Shown: positions 47,361-58,449 of the stretch, in pieces
Numbering within the stretch: position 1 is the first letter of the stretch
How the letters are laid out: every line of letters begins with the position of its first letter
NCBI GenBank assembly: GCA_028023455.1
Contig: JAQFVV010006215.1
Location: forward strand, 5,997,230 to 6,061,229
DNA: 64,000 nucleotides
Reading direction: 5' to 3'
From: Epiperipatus broadwayi
Taxonomy: Eukaryota; Onychophora; Udeonychophora; Euonychophora; Peripatidae
Made by a program: the position numbers and the translations under genes
Notes under the pieces: generated by a model
Seen by the model: only the letters and a program-made list of their open reading frames with translations
Database searches by the model: none
Told to the model about the DNA's origin: nothing

Positions 47361-50060
47361 AATTAAATATATAAACATTGAGATACTAAAATAAATTGTA
47401 TTAAGGGAATAACAAGCAATAGCAAATGACTCTTGATGATAAATATTATCATATAGTCATCTAAATAATATTTAATGCCCAAACAATACTAGTCAAATAT
47501 GAAACAGTCACGTTATGACTGCCATTGTTTTATGCTAATTTAGAATTTGAGAAATTCTGTTTAATAGTAAAGTTTCCAATAGATGTTTATTTTGAATTTT
47601 AAGTAAAGTTATGATGTTTTGAGTAAAAAAAAAAGTATAAGACAATTATTAGAATTTATATAATCAGAAATTAGTGTTAAACACTATAAAGTCAAATTGT
47701 AGAATATATTGGTACAAATGCTACCAATGCAAAAGAATGTGAAACTAGTATTTGTTCTAATATAGAAACAGTAAAGAGTAAGAGTGACAAAGTCAACAAA
47801 AGTTTGTTCTTTTTTTAAAAAAAAAGAATATTTCACCTTAGTGGATTACTTACAAACATCATGGCAGATTAGAAGTATCAGAAATTGGAAAAAGATCCCC
47901 AATTTTTGATTAACTATACTTTCAAGGAATTGGGAAAGATAGCTGAAGTTTTGAACATACCTCTTTCTCATGACTGATCTGCAAACATCCAACCACCATT
48001 GCAATTCAAAACAGTTGGGAACCTCGATTAAAGTAATGCTCAAGTTATTGATTGGTATTATTAATACACTGCTTGCTGATTATGGTGAGTTCAAAAGAAT
48101 GAATAACAACATTGGATTGAAGTGGGGGAAATGCTGTGGACAATAAAATAATTTAATGCAAAAGAGTAACATATTTTGTTAATTTTATTTATTATAATCA
48201 CGAGTTAATTGGAAAAAAAAAAGGAATAAGAGAATAATTGTAAAAATAATATTGTGAATTTAAATTAAAAAAACAAAATATATTTTGTTGATGCATATAA
48301 GCTCAGTTGAACAATTAGTGATATAAAATGTTACTGGATTGCTTTAGAATGATAATGTTGTTGATAATATCTAATATAAACTTAGAAAAAAGATGCACAA
48401 TTATAAATATTAAAGCTGTATTAATGCATATTCTAACCCATAATGAGCATATATTTATCATTTGTTGAAATTGGGTAGATATATTTTTATCAAAATGTTT
48501 TTGATATGATTAATGAAAAATATAGTTTTAGCATTAAATTTAAAATGTCATTATAAATTGGAGATGGCAATAATTAATGAATAAATTATTTTCATTATTG
48601 CATGCATAGAAAAACAGTATCTTTCATATACAATATTTAAATGTCATATTAGTATCCTGAACATATGTGAAGCAAAACAGATGTGATGAAAATATTTTGA
48701 TCAATAATGCAAATGTTTTAAAGAATTATTTGAAGAATAGATCATTTAAAGTATTCATTCAATATCTTTTCATACACACAAAATATGACCCAAATGAGGA
48801 ATGATTTGACAGTATAATTTAAAATGTGTTTTGGGTATTGGCACATAAATTTTTTTTTATTTATACAAAATTATTTTAAAACGTTTGATTATCTTATTTC
48901 TTTATTTTGAAAATAATAGGAAACATTAAAGAAAGATCTTCAATAAAAATTTTTCTATGTAGTAGGCAAAATTTAAGCTGCATACCTGTCGAGTATTTAG
49001 TTATTTATTTTATTAATGATAAAAAAAATTTTTGTTAGTATATTATTACTTCTATAATTATAGAAATAAATTTGTTTTATTTACTTGGTGATTCTCATTT
49101 CAGTTCTCATATTTATCCATTTATGTGCCATTTCAGATGAGATAAAGGCTTATAAATAAAAATTATTATGGTGGATTCTCTCGCAATTCTCATTGTTCTG
49201 TTAATTTTACTAATTTAACAATTATGATGTCTATTTTTTGTGTTAAAGTCACCATGACCTAAGAGTTATAGGTAGATAGATTTAACAGGACCATATTAGA
49301 TAGATAACCTGCTTTACTTGGTGTTGAAGAATTAGAAATATTTTTAAGTCTGGATAAATAAATGAATTTGACATATTTCTCATTTTAAACAGGCAAAACT
49401 CTCCATACAGTAGTGCTACCCTGTGCCAACCAGAGTATAAACATTTTCTTTTTTATATTTTCAAATATGTCATAAATTGGCGGTCATTGTATTAAATTGA
49501 GTGATTGTCTTGGATCATATTTTAACTTTTTACCATTATGACATTGAATTATAGTGGGGAATATTCATTTAATAGCAATATTGTAATTAGGTAATCAATT
49601 AAAATTGGCAACTTGCAACCAAAATAACTGTTGTCTGAATTTACTTAGAAATAAAAGATGGTCCACTTTTAGCTCCACATCCTTGATCTTATATGGGTAG
49701 CATATCAAATATTTTTGTGAAAATGAAGACTTTGAAGACTCATGTTTTCTGAAATCCTACTAGCAATTAAATATTTCCCCATGAGAGTTATATATATATA
49801 TTAAATATTTTTGTGGATTTTTTTTAAAGATGTAAACATTGAATTATGAAAAAATATCCATGCAGTAACTTGAGATAAAAATGTCTAGTAACAATAATTA
49901 GATAAGCAAAAATTAAATTGATAGGTCAAGCTAAATCACATTCTAGAAGCCAACAATAACTTTGTCTGAATATATTTAGAGATAAAACACTCTCATTACA
50001 CTCAATCATATTATAGCTATTAATAATTTCTATTAGTCATTCATTAGACTAGAGATTATC
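47361..50060. other. Intergenic, AT-rich; contains one short repeat fragment
   Basis: Nothing gene-like is recognised; the minus frame 47846-48043 has no motif. At 49391-49435 sits an isolated piece of the hairpin repeat (see that entry). Confidence 0.5.
49391..49435 (-). repeat. Isolated outer-segment fragment of the hammerhead repeat family
   Basis: GGCAAAACTCTCCATACAG, then TAGTGCTACCCTGTGCCAAC and CAGAGT, match the outer segment of the copies at 40.8 and 55.1 kb, then stop abruptly. There is no hammerhead core. Confidence 0.7.
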
Positions 50061-50061
50061 C

Positions 50062-50270
50062 ACTAAATGAATAATATTTCTGTAGTGTATTTTTGCTACA
50101 TCATTCTCACGCAACATAGGGACTTTTCTGTCCACTTTTAACACTTTGGGGAGGGGTGTAGTGTTTATGATTACACCCCACCACAACTTAAAAGCAGATA
50201 GAAATCAATTCCTACATTGCATGAGAGTGGTGAAGTGAAAATACTGGAGACATATTTATTACTCATTAAT
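50062..50270. repeat. Foldback element, about 210 bp, with GC-richer stem
   Basis: The arms are reverse complements with moderate divergence: AATGAATAATATTTCTG / ATATTTATTACTCATT, TTCTCACGCAACATAGG / CCTACATTGCATGAGAG, and GGGGAGGGGTGTAGT / ATTACACCCCACCAC. The turn is near 50165. No ORF. Size resembles the 15040-15256 element but the sequence does not. Confidence 0.6.
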
Positions 50271-51170
50271 ATTATATCTATATCTTGTTGATAGGAAAGT
50301 TAAAATTTATCAAGATTTTGAAAAAAGCTTATAAGATATTAATTTGGTGCAATTGGTTTTTTTTTTGCTTTCTCTTGAATATGATATTTCTAATGGTTTA
50401 ATAACTTTTTTTGTTTTTTGCATAAGTGCAAAATTTGTTAATTTGACACTTTTGTTTCCCAAGCTTTTAACGGATTTTTTTTTTTTGATTAAGATTAATT
50501 CAATACTATTCCACCTCTCTCTCCTCATAAATCTCTTTAAAGATAATGAAAACAAATATTAAGTATAATATATATATATTCATTTTAAAAAAATACATAC
50601 TGTATTCTTATTTTTAAACAATAATAAAAATTTTCACATTAGTTTCTTTTTTTTTCCCATTGAGAATCTGTTTTTTGTTTTAGTATAATAGAAAGAAAGA
50701 AAACTAAACAAAAGACAAAATAAACATTTGGTATTCAAATCAGGCTTATTTATGATATTTTCTTTAATATGTTTCTTTTTTAAAAAATTAAATCCATAAA
50801 TGTTTTTATAATATGAATTTACTGACATTGTATTTTTTTTAATGTAGTATGCATTCAAGATTAAATAATAATAAAACAAAACAATTGATTTCAAAATGCA
50901 ATTCTAATAAAATCATAAATTTATAATTTTGTCTAAATAATAACTGCTAAGCTACAAGTAACTATAATGATTTAGTATCTATAAATTTGTAATAAAAAAA
51001 TGTTGAAATTTATCTAGATTTTAAAAGACAGCTTTTGTAATATCAATTTTGATATTTGCAATTGTTTTCTTCTAGTGAAAACATAATTCAAAATTCTAAT
51101 TAAATGCTATTTTTTCACTAGATTTTTGTAATTTTCTAAAATCTTCAAAAACATCAAAATACACCTGGTA
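50271..51170. other. AT-rich intergenic DNA
   Basis: Long T runs create the overlapping frames at 50310-50555, 50344-50562 and 50634-50894 on both strands. They are low-complexity and rejected as genes. Confidence 0.55.
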
Positions 51171-51179
51171 TCAAACTTG

Positions 51180-51530
51180 CACAATGCCATTACTGAAATA
51201 AACTACCTACTGCTGCCATTGTAAACTAGAATAATCAATAGATTCTAGATAATAGCATTTATTAAATTCATATCCAATGTTGCCCTATCCATATTTCTAG
51301 ATTGATTTCTGGGTTATAGTCTTTCTCAGTGAAGTGTTTAAACTTGGATCTAAAGCAACTTTTCATCCAGCGAGGGGTATTAGATCAAATCGAAGTTTCA
51401 TTATGACAGCCAGAAACTATTTGGAGATATGTATAGAATCACACTGGATATAGATTTATAAGCACTCATCTAGTATCTATTGATTACTCAAGCTGACAAT
51501 AGATGGCAGCAGAAGGATAGAAAAAGTTTA
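51180..51530. repeat. Strongly decayed inverted copy of the hammerhead repeat family
   Basis: Landmarks survive in mirror order: AATAATCAATAGATTCTAG, TTTCTAGATTGATTTCTGGG, CAGTGAAGTG, then CAGCCAGAAACTATTTGGAG, ATCTAGTATCTATTGATTAC and AGATGGCAGCAG. Hammerhead cores are no longer recognisable as functional. Confidence 0.5.
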
Positions 51531-52227
51531 AGATAAAAAAGATAAGGGGGAATTAGATTTAAGGCTATAGAGTTGACAAAGATTATGTTGTGGAAATGGG
51601 ATGGAGCAGAATATAGGAACTTGGAATGGGGGATGGAAAATTAAGTGGCTAACAGGTTTATCTGGGCATAATTGCTCAGATATTCTTGACTTTGTTTAAG
51701 GAGAAGCCACAGCACATCACATCATGCTTTTTCAAAGACATCGTACATCTTTTTTTTCTATATTTGCATTTGCTTAATTTTGATAACTAATTGAATAAAT
51801 TGTTTAATAAAGTCAAGAATGTATAACTTTGCTGAGAAAAGTTTTACTTCAAATTGGTTAGAAAATGATTGAAATTATATTTTCATGTCTGAGATACTTA
51901 GTTCTGATACTGTAGTCATATATACACATTGAATCCTGGCACTCGGAATTATTTTTGTATATAATTTTTAAATTCTCAATATAACTTTAAAACTCTCCTC
52001 TAAAATGAAATTCAGAATAATTTTTAAAATTATTATTTATAAATTACAGCCCTAAATAAATTTAGTTATTTTATAGCTGGTAAGTGGATTCATTCTTTGC
52101 CTAAATAATTAAACCAAAAAATATTTGGTCATTTGCAGGAGTACTTTTCCTCATATAAAGGATTTTTTTCTAGCATGATTAAATTTATTACAATAATATC
52201 TTGAATGCAGAAGAAATTACATTTTTA

Positions 52228-53142
52228 AACCACTAAACATCCACCTTTTCTTTATTCTTACACAAGCTGTTGATACAGTAACAATTTTTTTCACATAATA
52301 GTGCCAGTCAGTCCAAGCTTTAATAGGTAATAGATCGCTAGATAGTTGTGAATTATAATTCCCATCCAATGCCTTACCATTCAATATTCCCAAACAAGTT
52401 TCTAGCTTATGACTTTCATCAGTGAGAGCCTTGGATCTGAGAGCAGTGTTCTGAACCTTTGAATCTAGTACCCATCTCCCAAGCATTCGCTTTAACTTTT
52501 TGCTTGACTAAAAGGCCATTAGCCCAAACTGAAAATACAAATATTTTCAATCTAAGTCAATTAGCTTGTATAGTCATACAGATCTGAAAATTCAGTATAT
52601 ATTTTGATGTCTGGTTTTTTAATAATCAAAAACACTTATTTTGAGGCTAGGATTGGTATTAAATCACTAAAACATCACATGATGACATTTTCTAAAAGCT
52701 TACACACTGTTAAAACAATAGCAATATATTTCCCACACAATTGTACTACTTATTGTTTTAACAGCTTATATAAGTATAAAGAAAAAATAATCATGATGTT
52801 TCAGTGGTTTAACACCAATCCTATCCAAAGAATAGAGCTGACTGATTATTCAAAAATCAAGATATGTAGATACTGAACCATTTTTAGATCTGTGGCAAAT
52901 TAGCTTGGATTGGAAATATTTTCAGTTTGAGCTGATAGCATTATAATTAACAAAAAGCTAAAGTGGTTGCTGAACAAGTGGTGATTAAATCCATATTCCT
53001 CATTGCTGAATTTGCTAGAAATTACTCTGGGAATGTAGCAAATAGGAATTATAATGCACAACCCTCTATCATCTACTGATTACTAGAGCTTGGGCCAATC
53101 AGATGACACAATTATAGAAGGAAAATAAATTGCAATTGTTTT
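52228..53142. mobile_element. Hammerhead-bearing hairpin repeat, near full-length head-to-head pair
   Basis: One nearly complete minus monomer (about 52228-52700) is followed by a plus monomer (about 52760-53120). The junction is around an outer segment palindrome (ATTGTACTACTTATTG). Internal landmarks AGGATTGGTATTAAATCAC and GTTTAACACCAATCCT mirror each other. A candidate imperfect duplication AAATTAYATTTTTA flanks it (52214-52227 and 53143-53156, one mismatch). The frames 52217-52486 and 52604-52876 are by-products. Confidence 0.65.
52387..52428 (-). ncRNA. Hammerhead-like ribozyme motif, intact core
   Basis: Minus strand: CTGATGA, helix II AGT-CATAA-GCT, GAAA, helix III ACTTGT and cleavage triplet GUU. 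Helix I CTCTCA/TGGGAA has five pairs, with A-U at 1.5/2.5 where other copies have G-C, a compensatory exchange. Confidence 0.6.
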
Positions 53143-53156
53143 AAATTATATTTTTA

Positions 53157-55006
53157 GTATAACAAAAATTAATCTTAATATAGCATATTTAATTATATTA
53201 TAGAAATGTTTATTGATTTCTTAGTCTTGTTTAAACATTAATTTTTGGATTAGTTTCAAACAATTATTTGTATCATTTAATCTCAAATGTAGCATTATTA
53301 AGATTTTCATGTAAATTTAAAAAATATTGGAATGTTGATATTTATAGTGAAAATGAAAAGAATTAACTGGTTGATTCTGCAAGACGCCATATTGAATTTT
53401 TTAAAAACTGACCTTTGACAATTTTCACAATAACTTCAGTTTTAATAATGTTAGAGCAAAAAACTTTATATCAATATAAACTAGAAAACAATAAGTCTAT
53501 GATAAATAGTGATAACCATTTAAAAAAAAAAGAAATGTCAACATCCAACATAATTATTACTTTATTGTTCATAATTTCTAATTTATCATTAAGTCTAAAT
53601 TACATCTTCATTGATAATTTCTTTGTATTCCTCACAAAACTATCTTTCAAACCATATATAATACTTCTTACCTAAGATAATCCATAGTTTTAGAATCTCC
53701 AAAATTAGTCGTAAGAATTATCTCAAAGGTATCTATAAGAAAAAGATTAATCCTAATAAAAGATACAAAACAAATCATTTTCAAAAGATGGATATGCATT
53801 TGTCATCATAGCAATTGATTTCTTTTCTATCTATAACTAGAAATTGTAGGCTACTGCATATATTAGTGATAAAATGAGTTTCATTTCTATTTTATATTTT
53901 TTGTGTACATCAGTGATGTTTATATTCTTTATGCACACCAGTGATGCTATCTTGTTATATTTATTGTCCCACATAGATATAATTTATTTGCATATAGCGC
54001 TCATTTGCTAGCTATAGACTTGAAAATAATGTGATGCAAGATGTGGCAAAACTACTGACTCCACAGCATGAGCCTCAAGTCATGGGCAAGAATCAGAATT
54101 TGATTCTTTGCCTGCATACAATTCCATGTGGTATATGCATAACCATTATGGCTACCATTACACACACACCATTTGAAATCTCTTAGTTTTAAGTGTTTAT
54201 ATTTTTACATGGCACTTTGTCCAGTAAATTTTGTTATTGATTTATCAACTGCAACCTTTCTGTACATTTGATTATCAGTTTTTAAAATTTACATTGCACT
54301 GCTCTATATATGTAAATCATTACCTGTTATACAAACATGCAAGAGCAAACACAGACATATTAATACAAATATAAACAATAAATTATTAAACCTTTTGAGA
54401 ATCATTATGTCTATAAAATAAGGTTGCCTCAAACTTGGATCAGAGACCCAAAATTTCACTGTACAAAAACCACTTTTGTTATATTTGAATACAAACATAT
54501 ACTGTATAATAAAGAGCATAAATGATTTAATATTATATAATTTTTATAGTACACAGTTATACCAATACAAACAAATTATTAAATTATGCCAAATAATAAA
54601 ATGTAAAATATTCAAATAATAAAATTAATAGACCAATATTTCGCGATTATGTTTATATCGCGTTGAAGGCCTTGCCACGCAATCAGCATATTTTTAATCC
54701 AGTTTATTAGCTTATAAGGCTGATAAAGATTTTTTATCTTTATCATTCTCATGTAAACTAATAAACTGACCAAAAATTAAATGCACCTATTAATAAAAAA
54801 TTCAAATTTTATCCGATTTCAAATTGTAATATATCATTTTAAAGATGGAATTAATCAACAACGAATGCTGGGATTTCTATTGATGCCATTCTTATAGTTT
54901 TTACGCATTTTAAAAAGAAGACAAAATTTCAATGAATCGACTTGCACATGTGCAGGTTGCGCTACAAAGATTTTACCCATTTTAAAGCATGGGTCAGTTT
55001 TATTAC
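53157..55006. other. Intergenic DNA with a CpG-containing block at its right end
   Basis: AT-rich to about 54600; the frames at 53415-53675 and 54304-54519 are not supported. A weak tRNA-like segment lies near 54045-54120. From 54640 to 54980 the sequence is more balanced and CpG-containing (TCGCGATT, ATCGCGTTGAAGG, GGTTGCGCTAC), which could be an untranslated exon or promoter, but no open frame or splice structure is clear. Confidence 0.4.
54700..54768. repeat. Short two-stem hairpin
   Basis: CAGTTTATTAG pairs perfectly with CTAATAAACTG. Inside it, GATAAAGAT pairs with ATCTTTATC, with unpaired bulges of about 10-13 nt between the stems. It is located in the CpG-containing block. It could be a foldback relic or a structured RNA; there is no evidence for either. 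Confidence 0.4.
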
Positions 55007-55253
55007 ATAGATACATTTAAAACATCACAAGATCACTATCTTTCATGCTTGCTCATAACTTGTTATAATAGGCAAAACTCTCCATACAGTAGTGCCACTC
55101 TAAGCAAGACAGAGTAATCAATGGATGACTATTTGAGCTATTGAGCTTAGATTGAAAATATCATGGTTTAGTAGTTACGTAGAGTTAAAAGGTGGCTGCT
55201 GGAGGGTTGCATTAGATCCTAAGATCTAGGTGCAGTGCTCTCAGATCCAAGGC

Positions 55254-55295
55254 TCCTCACTGACGAAGGCCATAAGCCAGAAACTAGTTTGGGGA
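55254..55295 (+). ncRNA. Type I hammerhead ribozyme candidate, first tandem monomer
   Basis: Helix I TCCTCA (55254-55259) with TGGGGA (55290-55295), six pairs including one G-U. CTGACGA is at 55260-55266. Helix II is GGC-CATAA-GCC with three G-C pairs next to an A-A opposition. GAA is at 55280-55282. Helix III is ACTAGT (55283-55288), a self-complementary minimal stem as in Penelope-associated hammerheads that work as dimers. Predicted cleavage follows the U at 55289 (GUU triplet). RNA activity is inferred, not shown. Confidence 0.7.
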
Positions 55296-55710
55296 TATTG
55301 GATGAGTAGATACTAGATAGGGACTTTATGCACAAGCATTCTGGCATCCATTGATTACTCTGTCTTGCTTAGAGTGGCACTACTGTATGGAGAGAGTTTT
55401 GCCTATTATAACAACAGTTATGAGCAAGCATGAAAGATAGTGATCATGTGATGTTTTAAGGTTTAATACCAATCCTGCCTTATAGGAAGGGGGTGGCTAT
55501 GGTTGTAAAAGAGCCAAAGACACCAAAATGTATGGGTGCTGAATGAGTTCAGATCCATATGACTATTTGAGCTATTGAGCTTAGATTGAAAATATCTGTG
55601 GGTTTTCAATTTTATTCTCATTGTTTAGTAGTTATGTAGAGTTAAAAGGTGGCTGCTGGAGGGTTGCATTAGATCCTAAGATCTAGGTGCAGTGCTCTCA
55701 GATCCAAGGC

Positions 55711-55752
55711 TCCTCACTGACGAAGACCATAAGCCAGAAACTAGTTTGGGGA
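55711..55752 (+). ncRNA. Type I hammerhead ribozyme candidate, second tandem monomer
   Basis: Same layout as the first monomer, shifted by 457 bp: TCCTCA, CTGACGA, GAC-CATAA-GCC (one helix II mismatch), GAAA, ACTAGT, TT, GGGGA. Cleavage at both sites of a dimeric transcript would release one monomer of 457 nt. Confidence 0.65.
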
Positions 55753-55879
55753 TATTGGATGAGTAGGCACTAGATAGGGATTTTATGCACAAGCCTTCTG
55801 GCATCCATTGATTCTCTTGTCTTGCTTAGAGTGGCACTACTGTATGGAGAGAGTTTTACCTATTATAGATACATTTAAA

Positions 55880-58140
55880 TGTAAATATAGTTTTCAGATA
55901 AAGCATAAGATTATTTTATAAATCAAAACATTAAATATAAATTTTTGCTCCACCTTGTAAATATTCTGATGATTTTGTGAAAGCATTTTATAAAGATAAT
56001 AATGAAAATTATAGAATATGTTATAAAATAGTGATGGAGAAGTAAGCATATAATTTATTGGCATTATTATGCATAAAACATTATCAAAATAAATATCACA
56101 ATTAAAATATAGCCACATATATATCCATAATGAATCATTATAATGTATTCTGCATATTTATCTAAACATATATCCAGAAAAGTGAATAAATGCAAATTAA
56201 TTAATAGAAAGTCTGACTTACTAAGCTGCATTATTGATATATTTAGCATTACCATTTTTCTGACATGTTTTCAATTGCAAGCATTAAAAATTTTCCTTGT
56301 TTATTGTAATGGATGCTCTAAATTATTTTGATTCAAGAATAGATTGAGATGCTAAGAATAGTCCTTTAATACTGCTATATTGTTTTTTTAAAAAGCACAT
56401 TAAGTTGGCATAATAATATTCAAAATGAAATTGATTTTATTTTGTTTAACAAAAAAAAAAAGATTTTTTTAATAACTCTAAAAATGTTTATGAATAAAAA
56501 TCAATATATTTTGCTAAAGTTTTTTTAAAAAAAAAACAACACTTTTAACACAAGCAGAGCTTTAACTGTAAAAGCTTATCATTAAAAGCTGCAGGTTGAA
56601 TGATTATATCAATTTGTGAAAACTATAAGAAAATAAACAATTGAAAAGTAAAATATATTAAAATAATTTTATAATTATTATTATTTCAGTGCTTTGTAAT
56701 AATAAATTTAAAATAACCTTAATAATTAAAAAAAAAAGAGTATAAACTGGTATTCACTATTATCAGGGCTTGCTAAGAATCGATAAAAATAATATAAAGT
56801 TGACTTTTGGTAAAATACCATCATGAAAATAAAATACATGTGAACTGATGATTTTGCAACTCATTCTTGAATCTTTCTGGATTAAGAAACAACTCAAATA
56901 ATCCATCACTATATTTTTTCTCAATACATACCTGTTGATTCTTTAAAACATTATAAACTGCTGAAACTTAAAAATTTTAAATAACAATAATTTTAATGTG
57001 CAATGAAGTTGTGATATATGCTGTAGCAATTTACACTCCTTCAATTATATGCTATTCAAAAATATATAAACAAAAATATAGAAATACATTAAAAACATTC
57101 AAGTTTAATACATTTTACAATAGGACAGCAGCCATTTTTCAGTCTCAAGAATATATGATTTCATTTTCATAAATTTTATGATATGGCATCAGTCTTTTTT
57201 TTCTCAGACATGTTTATAACATTTTTTAAGGTATTGCATTTGATGTAATGCAATTATTTCTAAGCTAATGCTAAAAGTTTTATGAAATTTAAAATTTGTA
57301 AAGTATCTTTTTTAATGATAAAGTGATCAATTTAGTTGGGGTAGAATAAAACTAAATTATTCATATATCGTGTAAGAAATCTTAAAAGTTGGATGAGTTT
57401 AAACTTTGAAATAGGTAATGGCAAGTAAGGGGGACTTTATAGATTCTGAAGTTAATATAGTTTTTATTTTATGAGTGAATGACTAAGTATACAGGAAATG
57501 TATATTATATAAATACATATGCTCTCAATTTTATTAATAATTACATTATTATTATTATAATTTTGTTTATCCTGTTCAAGCCTTAAACAGTAAACTACTT
57601 TCCTTGCTATTATTATAAATTAACTCATACCCATAAATTAACTCATACCCAATATTCTGTTTACTTCTTTGTCTATTTTGATATATAGAAAGTGGCTCAA
57701 CCATTTGGATTAAATAGATATGCAATTAGCACTAAATATTTTATACATTTCACAACAAAAATTTGGAGAATTTACATATAAAATAATAATATTAAAAATA
57801 AGTTATTAATCAAAAAATGTAAAATTAATATATATATTTTCCTAATAATTTTGTTGATAGCATTTACATCTTAAAATTATACTTTAAAATAAATCATTCC
57901 TTTTGCATAAGGCAGTATATTTTTTCCAAAGATGATATTTTTATAGAATCTTATGTACAACCAAATAAAGTTGTGGATTTTTTTAACAGTTTAAAATGGA
58001 AACCTTTTATAATCAAAAAAATTTGTGGAAATGTTGTTGCCCTCAAAAATCAACTTATTTAATTAGATAAACATTTATCTGTGCTAAATTTAAAATAAAT
58101 GATCATTGATGTCTTCTGTCGCAAACCATTAGAAATATAT
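55880..58140. other. AT-rich intergenic DNA
   Basis: The overlapping frames at 55894-56118, 56067-56255 and 56143-56331 are on both strands and without motif. No element recognised. Confidence 0.55.
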
Positions 58141-58159
58141 AATTGTAATTATATGTTGG

Positions 58160-58440
58160 ACTTCTTCCATCATCTAATTGAATTTAATATTTTTACAAAA
58201 TTCAAACTTTATGCTTTTTTAAATATTCAAATGTTAGTAATAACAGATTAGTAAGAAACAATGTTTGAATAATGTTATTCGCTCTTCTTCAAATGATGCT
58301 GGTCTGATTAGAGGCAATTAACACAGGAATTAAAACTAATACTGTTAAATTTATAAATTCAGGATGGAATTCGAACTACAAATCCTCACTCTGCTTTCTG
58401 AATATGCTATCGCTGATTCTATGATTAATTGCAGAGCAAT
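58160..58440 (-). repeat. tRNA-derived SINE, third copy of the 12-kb family
   Basis: On the minus strand AATCAGCGATAGCAT gives a box A-like region and GTAGTTCGAATTCC a good box B. The tail contains TGTTATTACTAACATTTGAA and AATTAGATGATGGAAG, as in the pair at 12150-12770. It is more diverged than those two. Confidence 0.6.
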
Positions 58441-58449
58441 AAACTATAT

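Larger units (their letters stand above)
55022..55864 (+). mobile_element. Hammerhead-bearing repeat, young tandem dimer with 15-bp target-site duplication
   Basis: The insertion is flanked exactly by ATAGATACATTTAAA at 55007-55021 and 55865-55879. It holds an inverted outer segment (55022-55128), then two plus monomers whose hammerhead cores are 457 bp apart. The shared parts (55130-55405 and 55560-55866) are nearly identical. The first monomer lacks about 25 bp (GTTTTCAATTTTATTC region). The outer segments 55070-55128 and 55340-55402 form a roughly 60-bp, almost perfect inverted repeat. It has no ORF. It is the best-preserved and probably youngest copy in the window. Confidence 0.85.

Noticed and set aside
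50310-50562. Overlapping frames on both strands
   Set aside because: Low-complexity Lys/Phe-rich translations of A and T runs.
3801-55864. Classical DNA-transposon MITE as explanation of the hairpin repeats
   Set aside because: Target duplications are 11-15 bp and variable, tandem monomers are present and boundaries differ between copies. This suits retrotransposition, unlike the fixed 2-10 bp duplications and constant ends of MITEs.
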